Positions 34,448 through 45,876 of a DNA stretch of 64,000 nt are shown here, piece after piece. The notes beneath the pieces were generated by a model. The model searched no databases, had not been told where the DNA came from, and saw nothing but the letters and a program-made list of their open reading frames with translations. The translations under genes were made by a program, and so were the position numbers. Each line of letters starts with the position of its first letter. Position 1 is the first letter of the stretch. Source of the DNA: Misgurnus anguillicaudatus (Eukaryota > Chordata > Actinopteri > Cypriniformes > Cobitidae); assembly GCF_027580225.2 (NCBI RefSeq), contig NC_073342.2:11032501-11096500 (forward strand), given 5' to 3'.

Positions 34448-35910
34448 TAGGGCTGCTCGATTATGGGAAAAATCATAATCCCGATTGTTTTGATAAAAAT
34501 CTTAATCTCGATTATTTAACACGATTACTTAAATGACTGTAAAAACATGCATTTATACATGGGCTTGACATTAACTTTTTTGCTCACCAGCCAAAGTGGC
34601 TAGTTGTTTTCCAAAGTTACTAGCCACTCAGCATTTTCACAGGCCACAATTTTGTTGCTGGTAAAATAAATTTTATATGATTAAACTTGACTTTGGCATC
34701 CTAAAATGAATTTAATTTGAGCAAATTTACTTGGTTTAGCTAAATTAGATGCAGATTGAATTTCAAATGCAGTCTGACCACCCAAATTAGGACAACATTA
34801 GCTGGTATATACCAGGTATATCAGTATAGATCATATCATATATTTAGGTGCATAAAAACAGTCTAGTAAGGCATAAATAGATTTACATTGAATGAATATA
34901 TTAAAAGTGGAGCAGGGGTGTAGAAGATTAACTGAAAAGATATACACAAAACCCCTCGACAACCACTTTAAATATTTATTAACAACAGCAGTCAAGAAAT
35001 GTACATGAATTTTACTTTCAACTTGTTTATGCAGATTGTATTTTATATGCTTGATCATGTTTTCTGTTAAAAGTGATTTAAGACTTTTAATGACAACTGT
35101 CGAGAGGGCATTATTGTTGCCCAAAGTAGCTTACATCATGCGCGAACCTCTCAGCTGGCGGGTTTCATTTGATTTCGTGTGCATTCAGGAATGCGCTGAA
35201 TTTCTCTCCGCTCTTGCCCTGAGAATGTGCACGCAATATATATCTCTCCAATCACTTCCATGCAATTGTTGTATCTTTCCCGAAGTGTGTATGCGCTCAG
35301 ACTGCGTCCTCTTGTGCATTCGCAAATCCATCACCTCTCGCGCGCTCTCTGGGAGGTGGCGATTTGGTCCGCAACGCTCCGCTGAACGCGCGCGTCTCCA
35401 CAAACGGTCGCAGCCGAAATCTACCCCCATTTGGCGGGTGTTAATGTCGAGCCCTGCATACATGCATTGTTTAGTGTTGCTGCAGAAGGCTAGACGTGTC
35501 AAAGCAGTAGTGTTTAAGTGCCAGCAGAACGCGATTCACATTTTAAACATGATCGCTTTAAATGCATATAACTTTACAAACATAAACAGGATTATTAGTG
35601 ACCTGACTTTAAACAGATGACTGAGTGCGCAGCTCTCTGCACGGAGAGCGGCGCAACGATACAGCTGATATTTTAAACGTGAGGGATAGTTTGCCTCCGC
35701 TCGCTTGAAAAGCATAAAACTGAACAAATACATGAGGATTTCTACTTTGTGTGCGAGGCGCAGCTGCTTATGACGCGTCGGATTAATGACTCAAAACGAA
35801 ATAACAGAAATGCAGCACACTAATCGATCTCCCTCGATTATCTTGTTTTTGCAATCGAAATGTGCAAAAATCGAAATTGAAATCGAAAAACGATTAATTG
35901 CACAGCCCTA
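34448..35910. mobile_element. hAT-type element
   Basis: TAGGGCTGCTCGATTAT at the left and AATTGCACAGCCCTA at the right are imperfect inverted ends. An exact 8-bp duplication, TATATTAT, flanks it at 34440-34447 and 35911-35918. Sub-terminal CGATTA words recur at both ends. A 194-codon plus-strand frame (35036-35620) has no transposase motif that I can recognise. Confidence 0.85.
34562..35457. mobile_element. Second hAT-like element nested in 34448-35910
   Basis: GGGCTTGACATTAACTTTTT at the left is mirrored by GTTAATGTCGAGCCCTG at the right. The same left-end family, with GCTCACCAGCCACAGTGGCT, occurs again at 55636. The flanks do not give a clean duplication, so nesting is inferred from the inverted ends. 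Confidence 0.6.
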
Positions 35911-37044
35911 TATATTATTATAAGTATACGTACTGTAGGCTAATAATAAGTGTGCCCTCCCATGCATTTCATGTACCCCCCTTAAGACTGAGGTCTGGCG
36001 ACGGGTCTGCACTCAGTGGACACGTCCGCCCACTTCTCGCATACAAAAACTTGCACATTTGGATGTGCCCACGACATTGTTTATAACTTTGGGAAACACT
36101 GCGGTTTGTGCTTTACTGTCATGTAAAATCAATCACACACAGCTTAGAAATACACTCCTTAGAAGGTGTTAAAAAATGCAACGTCTGTGATGTTTGAGTA
36201 TAACAAGACCTTTGCAGATTCAGGAGAGCCACACAACAAATGAAAAAAGGTATCCCCGATCCATTCTCTTGGTTAGACCAGGGGGTGTTTAAACTGTGGG
36301 TGGGGACCATCTAGTGGATTGCGCAAAGTCACTTGTTGGTTGTAGTGAATGACTCAAAAACAGTTTTGTCATATTAATGACAATGATTTTAATGTCAGGT
36401 TGTTTGGACTGCAATTAAACATACATTTAATTCATACATTGAAAAGATAAACTACTCTCTTCTAAAAGAGAACAAATAATTTTTTCTGTATTTCTAAAAA
36501 TATTTTGGTGGGTCCTGAGAAAGATTATACCCGTCAGTGGGCTGCGGAGTAAGGGTGGTTCGCAGAATGGGGGGGGGGGTATTAATGTTGGGGTTGGGAA
36601 ATTTCGCATCTCAATGTTGACAGGTATGGTGAAGATCCATCTCCAAAGCTGATTGGTTTGTCTTTAGAGTTTATCTCCTCTCACTGAAAATAATGAACAA
36701 GAAAAGAAGATTTTTAAATAGTACGACAACATTTACGTATTTTAAAATAAAATAATATTATAATATTTTAAACGAAGAGTCGAGACGTCTAACCCCTAAG
36801 GTTAACTGATTGAGGTGGATGAGCAAAGTTACTGAATGAACTTAATCCTATGATATCGACGGCGGCTCCTTTCACAATGTGCACTTGACCGCAAGATGTG
36901 CTAACATTTCTTATGATTTGTAAATGAGCATCATTTATAAATGAACGCTTACAAAAATGTTCCATTGGCGGCGATTCCGCTGGTGGATTCTCACACTCAA
37001 TATGTAATGTATTTTGAGCAGTGTTAACTCTAAAATACTGTCTT
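35911..37044. other. No gene; isolated hAT-type ends
   Basis: TTTGGGAAACACTG at about 36088-36101 looks like a hAT right end, and CCAGGGGGTGTTTAAACTG at about 36279 like a hAT left end. Neither partner is identified. A G-run lies near 36570. Confidence 0.35.
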
Positions 37045-37290
37045 AAAGGAAAAGTTGACTCAAAATTTTTAATTCTATCAAAATTTACAAAACAGCCTCA
37101 TTTTGTTCCAAACCTTTATGAGTTTCTTTGTGTGCAACACAAATTAAGTTATTTTGAAAAATGTTGTTAACCAAATCCCACTGCCCTCCATTGTATTTTT
37201 TCTAGTCAGGAAACCAGTAACTAAATTTTTCAAAATAATTTCATTTGTGTTTAAACAAGAAAGAATCATAAAGGTTAGGAACAATTTTGC
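37045..37290. mobile_element. Palindromic cyprinid-type MITE, decayed
   Basis: GTTCCAAACCTTTATGAGTT in the left arm is mirrored by AATCATAAAGGTTAGGAAC in the right arm, with TTGAAAAATGTTG and TTTTTCAAAATAA as further paired words. This word set matches a very abundant foldback element in carp-family genomes, from my recollection. The copy is degraded. Confidence 0.6.
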
Positions 37291-37505
37291 AAAACATTTA
37301 TAATTATTATTAAAGCAAATTATATTACAGTTAGCACACCCTGTTGGCAAATTGGACCGTGTCCTTTGGTGTGAACCCCTAAAATTCTAACAATTATAAT
37401 GGAATAAAATAAATTAAAAAGATCTATAATGGAGTCATACCTTAAAACTTTGAATCTAATTCAAATAATTCAGATGATGAGCGGAAAATTTGGGATGTGA
37501 AATCA

Positions 37506-37802
37506 TCTCAGGTTACGTATTTAACCCTGGTTCCCTGAGAAGGGACCGAGACGCTGCGTCAGAGCTGACACTATGGGGAATGCCTACAGCGTGATGGCGT
37601 CTGAGTATGTATATCAAATTCGACCAAGGGTTGGGTGTGACGTCATAAACGGAAGCCAGAGAGCATAAATACGGTGGAAAGGAACGCCCACTTTATCTGG
37701 CATATGCCGAAGCGGGTGTACAGGCATGCTGGGAGTATGGCAAGGGAGAAGCAGCTTCTGGTTCCCTTCTCAGGGAACAAGGGTTACATACGTAACCTGA
37801 GA
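37506..37802. repeat. DIRS terminal inverted repeat pair (left end)
   Basis: TCTCAGGTTACGTATTTAAC at 37506 is mirrored by GGTTACATACGTAACCTGAGA ending at 37802, with GGTTCCCTGAGAAGGGA palindromic sequence inside each arm. TCAGAGCTGAC is directly repeated at 37559 and 37833. Confidence 0.8.
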
Positions 37803-38598
37803 CGTTCCCTTTCCAGGGAAATTCAAGGCTGTGTCAGAGCTGACGCTATGGGGAATGTTATACCCAATCTGACAGACTACAAGTGCCTGTCTGTGTGTAA
37901 AAAGCACAACTGAGGCCAAAACATGATCCCCAGGAGTAGAGTTGAGATCCAACTTATAAGTGTACAAAAGTGAGCGGTGAAGACCTGCCTGCCGCATCAC
38001 AGATATCCTGGATCGAGGTCCCTGCCCACAGGGCCCTATATGCTGCCGTAACTCGAGTTGAATGCGCTCTGACAGTTAAAGGAAAGGGCCGTCAGGAGGC
38101 TTTATAAGCACATGGGATAGCCTCAGCTATCCATCTACTTAAAGGCTGCTTGGTGGCCCGGAACCCATTCCGGGCCAAACCAAAGCATACATACATGTCC
38201 AGTGCATGTACTGCACTGCAAACTAAGCGCCTCTATCTAAAATACTTGAAAGGTGGTGGGCTGAAAGCCTGCAATATTACGGGCTGTGGGATATTATTCC
38301 GAACCTTATGCACGTAATTCAACCTAGGGTGTAGAAAGCCTTCACCATGCCGGGAGCGAACTTGAAGGCAGGTGAGTGAAACCGAGAGAGACACTAAATC
38401 TCCTACCCTCTTAAGGAAGGTAATAGCTAGGAGAAGTATAGTTTCCAGAGTAAGAAACATTCTGAGATGGAATCCAATATCCAATGGCGACCCTGATAAG
38501 TCCTCCAGGACCACAGACAGATCCCACACAGGGATCCTAGAATGACTCGCAGGCCTCAGCCTCCGAGTGCCACACAGGAAACACATGAATATATGGTC
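37780..38598 (-). pseudogene. DIRS tyrosine recombinase, C-terminal part
   Basis: The minus-strand frame at 38233-38586 contains WDLSVVLEDL, LTLETILLLAITFLKRVGDL and VFSL-type helices characteristic of fish DIRS recombinases. Further on, near 38072-38047, the frame contains VRAHSTR, matching the Arg-x-x-His-x-x-Arg type catalytic block, then IQDICDAAGRSSPLTFVHL with the terminal region of the tyrosine recombinase fold. Stops and frame changes separate these blocks. It would catalyse integration of circular cDNA, but this copy is not functional. Confidence 0.75.
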
Positions 38599-38602
38599 TC
38601 TA

Positions 38603-40907
38603 TGTCACAGGTTGGAGCGGACCACTTCTAACGTGAGTCACGCCCCTCCCTCAGTTTCCACCCCGAGGAGGTCCCAAAATGCCCCAATGACCAAACATAT
38701 GAGAAATTGAATAAAATATAACAATCTTTATTAAATATTAAAAGGTCAGGGGAAAAGGGGAAGGGATTCTTAAAAGGTGAGTGCGGAGACTTTGAATGGC
38801 TCTGAGTCGCTTCCGACTCACACGGGGATCACAGGTAAGTCCTCTTAGCCTGCCTTTATCTTCTTTGTCCACTCGTGAATTACAGGGGGATATTCTCAAC
38901 TTCCGCTCTTTGTGTCTTGTAGATGGACTCCAGGTGGATGCTCCAACCTCTCTTCCTGGGCGTAAAAGCAGAGATAGGTAAGTACACTGGAGAATAGGTA
39001 GGTAAATACCTTAACGGGCCACCTTCGGCATGTAGAGGAATACGCTGGGCTCACAGCACGGCGTCTAGAAGGTATACAAGTGCGTGCCGGGACTTGGGGC
39101 TGAAGACATCTAGGAGGTACACAGGTGAGTATACAGAGAGGTACACTGGGCCCTTGGCTCTGGGTGTACAGGTGAGTATCCGGGGAAGTACACTGGGCTC
39201 TTAGCTTTGGGCGTACAAGTGAGCATACAGGGAAGTACACTGGGCTCTTGGCTTTGGGCGTACAGGTGAGTAGACAAGGCTTAAAACAAATGTAACTCAC
39301 AGACCTGTAGATAGACAGACGTCAGGCTTTAGCCCTTAGGCAGCTTGAGAGGATGTATATACACACGGCAAACTTCTAGCCTTTCTCGCTAGGACGGACT
39401 TCCAATGCAACACTTGAACGTTGACTTTCAATACATCGTGGAACAGTCCCACGTTGACACGGAGCCCTTGGCTCAACCCTGCAGACTGGCAGCAGACACA
39501 CACACAGAGTCTCCTCAACAATATACTATTGCAGTGAATATGTAGGGAGAGATACAACACCTCTTGAGTTCGAACAAACGAACAGATGGAGGGACAGGCC
39601 GAGGCTGCTGAACGTGTGGCCCAACACGGACACGGATGGAATCCTAGACGGTGGGTAGGATGGAATAGGACAACACCAGGTGATGCACTGTACGAGTGGG
39701 CCTTTCACTTCCCTCTCCTCTCTTTCAACAGCGTGACAAGAGATCTAGACAGGGGCAGGCATCTGCAAACACTCAACAGGCGTATAATCATACACCAAAA
39801 CAGCACATGTACTTTCTTCCACACAGCAGCCAATTAAAGTTCTCCCTCCTTCCAATACTCCACACAATATCCACAACAATATTCTTACTTCTCACAGTTG
39901 GTACGCCACCACCCGTTGGGGGAAGGGATTACGAGTCACAATCGGGTTGTATATTAGATGTTTCAGTCATCCACCGACACCAGCTCACCTCCTTCAATCC
40001 AAGGCTCTCCTCTTTGGCCTAGTGAGTGATCGCTGACAACATTGACACAGCACAACACTACAATTCTTCGAGTGTACACACGTCAAAAGACTCACCCACG
40101 GCACTCCACACACACTCACGGTGAATTAAGGTCCGATCACCACGTTGGGCCGAGAATTGGTCCTGAACAGCAGAAAGGGGTTGGTACGGAGAATGACTAA
40201 ATGGCGACGTCACATCCACGACTTGTAAACACACTTTTTCCTCTTCGTAGCTAGCTTCGGCTCGCCCACCACTCCTTTCTACGAGTGGGGCCGTACTGTA
40301 TACACGCTGAGCGAGCACTCAGGAGATGCACTAGGACACACGGTTAACAAAAGATGTAACTAGCAAGACAACAACTCCACATACTCACAGTTTGTTGACA
40401 ATTGATGTTTCCCTCTCTCTTCCAGAGGAATAGCGTATACAAGGTTGCTAGTACCACACTCCTTCGTTCCTTCCAATGTATTTCACAGTGACTCCTCAGT
40501 ATACACAATCTCTTCAAAGTAAACAGCACAGGTCAACACAATTACTTTGGCAGGAATTTCCTAAATACTTAGCTCCATTTTCCTTCAGCCCAATCCTCCA
40601 CTTTGTCTTCGCCCAGTCTGCAATCTCCACAATAATAAAACGCCTCTCCAACACACCATGCTGGAACAAACTTCGTCTTCCTGTTTTCCTGATGCTCTAT
40701 TTATACTCCTTCTCTTCTCTGAACTGCCCAATCGGCAATCGCCACGCTTGATAAGCACACCTGACGGCAATATCGCCTGATTACGGTTGCCCGAAGTTAC
40801 CGGAGCTGGCCGGGTGTTTCGGTGAAAATGGTCCGGGTGGAACTACTTCCACCATTTTTTTGTTCCGCCATATTTTTAGTTCCGCTGCTTACAGTCACTC
40901 CGTGACA
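38603..40907. mobile_element. LTR-like insertion (2.3 kb) splitting the DIRS recombinase
   Basis: It begins TGTCACAGG and ends CTCCGTGACA, with an exact 4-bp TCTA duplication at 38599-38602 and 40908-40911. TG...CA ends with a short duplication fit a solo LTR of a retroelement. On the minus strand an AATAAA signal lies about 130 bp before the end, as expected of an LTR read from right to left. It shares its right end and internal CGGCTCGCCCACC block with 11827-14296. No protein domain is recognised. An unusually long solo LTR and a non-autonomous element are both possible. Confidence 0.7.
39050..39290 (+). repeat. Tandem units of about 55 bp with CAGGTGAGTA words
   Basis: Four to five units contain GTACACTGGGCTCTTGGCTT and GGGCGTACAGGTGAGTA. 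The CAGGTGAGTA word matches a splice-donor consensus. Compare the array at 11970-12595 in the related insertion. Confidence 0.75.
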
Positions 40908-40911
40908 TCTA

Positions 40912-40979
40912 CTTAATGAGGGACCGACCACTAAGGCATGAAAGGCAGATATAACTGCCACAAAAGCCTTACTGGTCAA
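40912..40979 (-). pseudogene. DIRS tyrosine recombinase, N-terminal part cut by insertion
   Basis: The minus-strand frame reads SKAFVAVISAFHALVVGPSL, matching the N-terminal core-binding region of DIRS recombinases. It stops at the edge of the LTR-like insertion at 38603-40907, and the rest of the gene resumes on the other side of that insertion. Confidence 0.7.
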
Positions 40980-41178
40980 AGGAGACAGCCCTGCTGCAAA
41001 CTTCTCCTATTAAACTCCAGAACTGTACCAAGGGGCAGATAACTGGGTCATATAAGTGCCCTGGCACCATGTAAAAAAAGTCTTTCTTTTAATGCATATA
41101 ATTTCCTGGTGGATGGAGCTCTGGAAGTAAAAGTCTGCACAACCTCAGTTGAGAGACCCGTTTCTAAGTCTGTTCTCC

Positions 41179-41665
41179 TCAGAGGCCAGACCCAAAAACT
41201 CTAGGCAGGGGTAAAACACAGTGCCCCTCGCCTGAGACTACAGAGCCCTCCAGATCGGCCCCTGAAATGGGGAGCCGTCTAAGAGGGAGATCAGGTTCGA
41301 AAACCACACTCGGGTCGGCCAACACAGGGCTACACGCAACAGCTGTGCCTGTGCTGCCGGACCCTCTCCAGATCTCCCGGGCGCAGAGCAATTGGGGCAA
41401 AACACACTGGAGGCCCTCAGGCCCTTCCTGTGTCATGGCAACCAGTCTGAGTGGGACTGGGTGAGAGAGAGAGAAAACCAAAGAGTACAATGTGAATTCT
41501 CCTGAATTGCAAAGAGGTCAGCTTTCGCTTCGCCAAACCTGAGCCAGATTTGCTCCCCCACGTGTGGGTGGAATCTTCATTCTCCGAGCTCAACGTCTGC
41601 CTCAGCAGAATGTCTGCTCCATGTGGACTTACATAGATTTTGACCTTATGGTCTTCCATAGCCAC
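41179..41665 (-). pseudogene. DIRS RNase H / linker region remnant
   Basis: The minus-strand frame at 41179-41490 reads SLVFSLSHPVPLRLVAM near its start, VLADPSVVFEPDLPLRRLPI in the middle and ends HCVLPLPRVFGSGL. These blocks correspond to the region between RT and recombinase of fish DIRS polyproteins as I recall them. The frame at 41417-41665 overlaps in another frame, showing a frameshift. Confidence 0.6.
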
Positions 41666-42094
41666 TTCCAGGCCTTAGAGGGATGCATCCGTCGTAAGAC
41701 TGATATAGTTTCTTCCATAATACTAAGGCACAAAGCATCTGCGTGTGACCTTGATCATGAGGGGACCCTGCCTGCTGGCATTGAAATCCATACTACGCCC
41801 AGAAAAGGGGTCCTCTGTACTGGAGAAGCACACTTTTTCTGGCGATTTAGCTGATTGGACATTTTGGCCTTCAATAGCTGATCCTCAGCTTAAGAGAGCT
41901 GCATCTGTCATTAATGTCATGCAGCAACAGACCACACCTAACCTCGGTCCTTGAGAAAGAAACCCAAAATCTTTCCATATTCTAGAGTACAAAGACATGT
42001 GCGCGTAACCCTGAACATGCACAAAGGGTTGCCCCTCTGGGAAAAATCCTGTTTTTGAAACCACCATTTGGTGTGTGATTGACCTAGCTTCATC

Positions 42095-42380
42095 TTATTC
42101 ACTTCTGTGAAAAATGAACATGACATGAACAGGAGACATCTGTGTCTGCATCGTCATCGAGTTCCATATTATCACATTAAATGTGATCACCTGTGTTGGG
42201 ACTAACATACTTTTCTTGGTGTTCCGTTTCAACGCTAGGTATCTTAGATGTGCAAGCACAACATCTCGATGCTGTGCTGCCATCTGTGCTGACTGGGCTA
42301 ATATAAACCAATCGTCAATATAAATAGTAGGCAAATGCCCAAAAGATGCAATGGCGCCAGGGAAAAATCGAGCATGGCGG
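42095..42380 (-). pseudogene. DIRS reverse transcriptase remnant with YIDD
   Basis: The minus-strand frame at 42095-42334 begins TIYIDDWFILAQSAQM and continues QHRDVVLAHLRYLALKRNTKKS. YIDD is the polymerase catalytic motif and the following block is the palm/thumb transition typical of DIRS RTs. Upstream fingers motifs are missing; directly upstream lies a different-looking frame, which suggests an internal deletion. Confidence 0.75.
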
Positions 42381-42919
42381 CCGTTCTGAGCCCCAATTTG
42401 AGCATGGTGGTGGACCTCCCAGTAAATGACCCAGATAACTCGACCAACAGGGAAACCAACAGAAACGATTCGACCCTCACAGGAGCCGGCTCGAGTGTCG
42501 TGGCAGCCACCCCGGGGAATGAATCGGGCGTGGTGACTGGTAACTTGAGCTCAGCCTGGAGTTTCGAGCACTCCCTCTCGGTAAGTTCCAAGGGGCACCG
42601 GGACTTCGAAATAGATATGTTTAGAATGTTTTCCCATGCTGTTATAAATTTTACCAAGGGAACCTGATTTACTGTGCTCTGTACTTCGAGAGGCAGAGTG
42701 TTCACAGTTAATACAGGAGGGCACTGAGAGGTGTGGGAACCCGTAAATGGTGGATAAATTCCACACTCCCCAGGAGGGCATACCCTTATAGGGCTTTATA
42801 CACAAATATATATATTTGACAATGCTGGAGTCTTTAGGGATGAAGCCACTCATGGCAACATAAAAACATTCGCTAAATATATTATGTTTAAAAGCTAGCT
42901 GAAGTGCTTGTGTAAACAT
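42381..42919 (-). pseudogene. DIRS gag-like remnant
   Basis: Two overlapping minus-strand frames (42298-42705 and 42551-42919) have no strong domain. Position upstream of RT and words such as PSCINCEHSAS suggest DIRS ORF1. Assigned by context only. Confidence 0.4.
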
Positions 42920-44068
42920 GGTCAGAGAATGGCTTTTCCATAACTTGCATAATAAGAATGGAGATCAGGAAAGAAAGGAAACCTCTGGTGTTGAGGTTGC
43001 ATTCATTTAGTAAAAAATCGCTCATCTAACTTGCTGGATGATATAGTTTATTTCTTATCTACTGGTTCATACATATTAAAACTAGCAGTGTCACGAGAAA
43101 CAACCTTGATCAACTTCTCATTTAATAGATCTGTTGAGGGGGGCCTCGAACCATGAGGCACGCGAACATCATCTGACACCGTCAAACAGTGAAGCAGGGG
43201 CTACCGATCGGGGTGGGAGAAACCGGCATGCGGGCTCCCGAGTCCCTCCTGGCAGCAAGGATAAGTGCACACTGCCTTAGCGGACACGGATCTTGAACCG
43301 GTTCGTAAAGAGAAGGGCTGTGCTTACAACATATATCTCCTCAGAGGTAAAACATTGCATAGGGCTCCTGTTTGGGTTGGAAGTGACCGCAATGCATGCT
43401 TCCAAACCCTCCTAAGGCAGAGCCTTCACGGTCAAAGTACACTAACGTTACACTACCTCAGTGGACGCAAGACTTCAGCCGCGATAGATGCGGTCATTGT
43501 CTTGACTCATTAAAACAAGGACACACAGTCCGAAGGGTGTGTGACTGAGTTTTAGGATGTAGGAAGGGCTCAGACAGCTTATTGTGTGGACACTCTTCCC
43601 GAGATTGCGTCCCTCTCACTGAGGGGAAGTAACTCCAGCGCAGGCTTCCACACCCAGAGGAGGAATCACGGAGCATTTTGAAAGGTTAGTTATCATAATG
43701 AACACACTCCACGCCCTCAAAAGTGGCGTGAATGTGCTCAGCTCCTAAACATGCCGTCTAAAGTTTCTGAATTCTTAGTTACTTTCATTATCAGCCACAC
43801 AGTTAAACTATTAAGTCACACAGTTTAAGCTATTCAAACACTCTTGATACACACACACACATAGATAGCCGCTGAGGTGAAAAAAGGATAAAGTGGGCGT
43901 TCCTTTCCACCGTATTTATGCTCTCTGGCTTCCGTCTATGACGTCACACCAAACCATTGGTCGAATTTAATATACATACTCAGACGCTGTCATGCTGTAG
44001 GCGTTCCCCATAGCGTCAGCTCTGACGCAGCGTTGAAGTTCCCTCAAAAGGGAACCCAGCTAACAAAG

Positions 44069-45084
44069 ACATAGTACACTGAAAAGAAGTGGAGGACAAA
44101 AAAATAAGTTTTACAAGAAGTTTTGAAACGTCTGGTATTGTGTGACGACTTCTAGTGACTCCTTTATTTCAGCAAATAAAAAACATGACTAATATAGGGT
44201 GTAGAGGAATTTCAAATATATTGTTATGCATTAAAACATTTCTGATCTGTGTGATGCCTTTTCTTTTAGCAACAATTGCAGCCATTTCAAGGGCATTTCG
44301 CATTAAATAATGGTGCAAATACCAGTCATAACACACACACAAACATTAGTAAATCGCGTTGCGTAAATCATTTAAATATTCTCATCCATAAATGTTGCAT
44401 CTGTAAGGGAAACTCCTAGATTGCAATAAGAGATATGCAATAAGGTCAGTCTAAAAAAAACTAGGCCACACCTTTTCAGTGCTAATTACCCAATGTGCGT
44501 TTTTCCTGACAGTCTTTATTTAATGTCAAAATAAGGGTTTGAGGTGGCGCAAGCTGTTAGTAAATCTGGCCTTTACAGTGCAAACCTTTTATTTGCATAT
44601 TGGTAAATTATTATTGATTTTACTTATTACACCAAGAGAACCAAAGCTAAATAACCATTTCAATAAATAAACAAATAAAAAATATTTAACATCAATCCTA
44701 AACTGGTGGTCTTCTTAGTCTGCAAATTCCATCATGTAAATAGGGAATCTGCCATGGTGGGAGCGCAACTGGCTTTTAAATGGGATGGGAGAAGAGACAG
44801 TCATTGTTTTATTGCACGTTACGCCAAAAACACACCCATTAATCATTAAGAGAATATGAACAACCCTTTTAGACCATGCGCGGGGCACACATTTTTCCTG
44901 TCATTGAACTAGCAAAAGTGGAATTATACATGCCCTACGGTAAGCGCACTTGCGCTGTACACTTCAGACCACTCACTTAGATCGTTAAAATAGGGCCCAA
45001 TATTTTACTATTTATTGTTAATGTTTTGTGCAGTTGTTTATGAAATTTATTTTTATTGCTTCTATTGTTTTCCCTATTGGTAAG
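44069..45084. other. No gene; probable DNA-transposon remnant
   Basis: The stretch at 44320-45000 ends TTAAAATAGGGCCC and contains GTTACGCCAAAAACACACCC, words I associate with a fish DNA element, but the other end was not defined. Confidence 0.35.
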
Positions 45085-45130
45085 TCACTTTGAATAAAAG
45101 TGTCTGCAAAACGATTAAATGTAAATGTAT
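45085..45130 (+). mobile_element. SINE/L2-type 3' tail
   Basis: AAGTCACTTTGAATAAAAGT followed by GTCTGCAAAACGATTAAATG is the common 3' tail of fish L2/SINE families. It lies just beyond the stop codon of the GIMAP exon. Confidence 0.6.
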
Positions 45131-45157
45131 TCAGTGTTTATATCGTCACTGTGGTGT

Positions 45158-45876
45158 TTACTCACTCATCTGTGATCTGATCATCTCTCTCTGTTTCTTC
45201 ATCCTCTTCATTCGTTCTTCTGCTCTCTCTTTCTCTGCTCTCCTTCTCTCTTCCATTTCCTGTAAAATCTTTCTGTCCATTTCAAAATGGCAGCCGTTGT
45301 TTTCTGTCACTGTCTCCTCTATCTTCTCCAGCAGATCTTTGATCTGAGTCTCATCACTTCTGTTGTTATTGTTGAGAAGATGATATCTGTTCCCACATTT
45401 CTCCACCAGCCACTGGAGATCCTCACCTTCACTCTCAATGTGTTGCTCTATAGATGTGTCTCCTAGAAAGTCTCCATGAGTGAAGAGCACTATAGTGTGA
45501 CTCCAGACTCTCTCACTGAGAAGATCAACATAACCCTGAAATACTTTTCTCTCATCCTCTTTAAATCTTCTGTCCACACGTATAACCAGAAGAACAATGT
45601 GAGGTCCTGGAGGACACAGAGACACACTGAGTAAAATCTCTTCTTTCAGTAACTCAGAGCTCTGATCTACAGGTGTTGTCCACCATCCAGGAGCTTCAAT
45701 CACAGTGATGTGTCTGTCTGCTACTTCTCTCTGTCTCTTCACACACTGAGCAGATGTCTTCAAGTCAAACTCCTCTCTGTTCAGGATGATGTTTCCTGAT
45801 GAACTCTTTCCAGCCTTTTTATATCCCAGTAACACAATCCTCAGATCTGAGTGAGAGCTGTCACCTGCAGGCTCCC
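45158..45876 (-). CDS. GIMAP / AIG1-type GTPase, large exon
   Basis: The exon follows a CATAG acceptor (AG at 45878-45877) and reads through 239 codons to a TGA at 45160-45158. It contains the P-loop GYKKAGKSSSGN (G1), a switch-II block with EAPGW in place of DxxG, LFTHGD in the G4 region and RYHLLNN near G5, then a charged coiled-coil tail (EERRRAEKERAEERM). This is the AIG1/GIMAP GTPase family; fish have many copies, often intron-poor in the GTPase exon, and members act in lymphocytes and on membranes. The start codon must be in an upstream exon not identified. The frame is open and looks functional. The TGAGTGAGTAA end could alternatively hold a splice donor. Exact paralogue is unknown. 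Confidence 0.85.

Larger units (their letters stand above)
37506..44068 (-). mobile_element. DIRS-like tyrosine-recombinase retrotransposon, broken
   Basis: The two ends carry long inverted segments: 37639-37697 (GCATAAATACGGTGGAAAGG) is mirrored at 43885-43945, and TCAGAGCTGACACTATGGGG at 37559 is mirrored near 44000-44030. The left end also has an inner inverted pair as in the element at 3949-4287. Minus-strand coding remnants run gag-like (42.9 kb), reverse transcriptase (42.3 kb), RNase H region (41.3 kb) and tyrosine recombinase (40.98 kb, then 38.6-37.8 kb), the usual DIRS order. Frameshifts, a probable gag-RT deletion and a 2.3-kb insertion inactivate it. Confidence 0.85.

Noticed and set aside
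35036..35620. 194-codon plus frame as a hAT transposase
   Set aside because: No BED finger, DDE or RW-type motif; overlaps an equally open minus frame; lies across a nested MITE.
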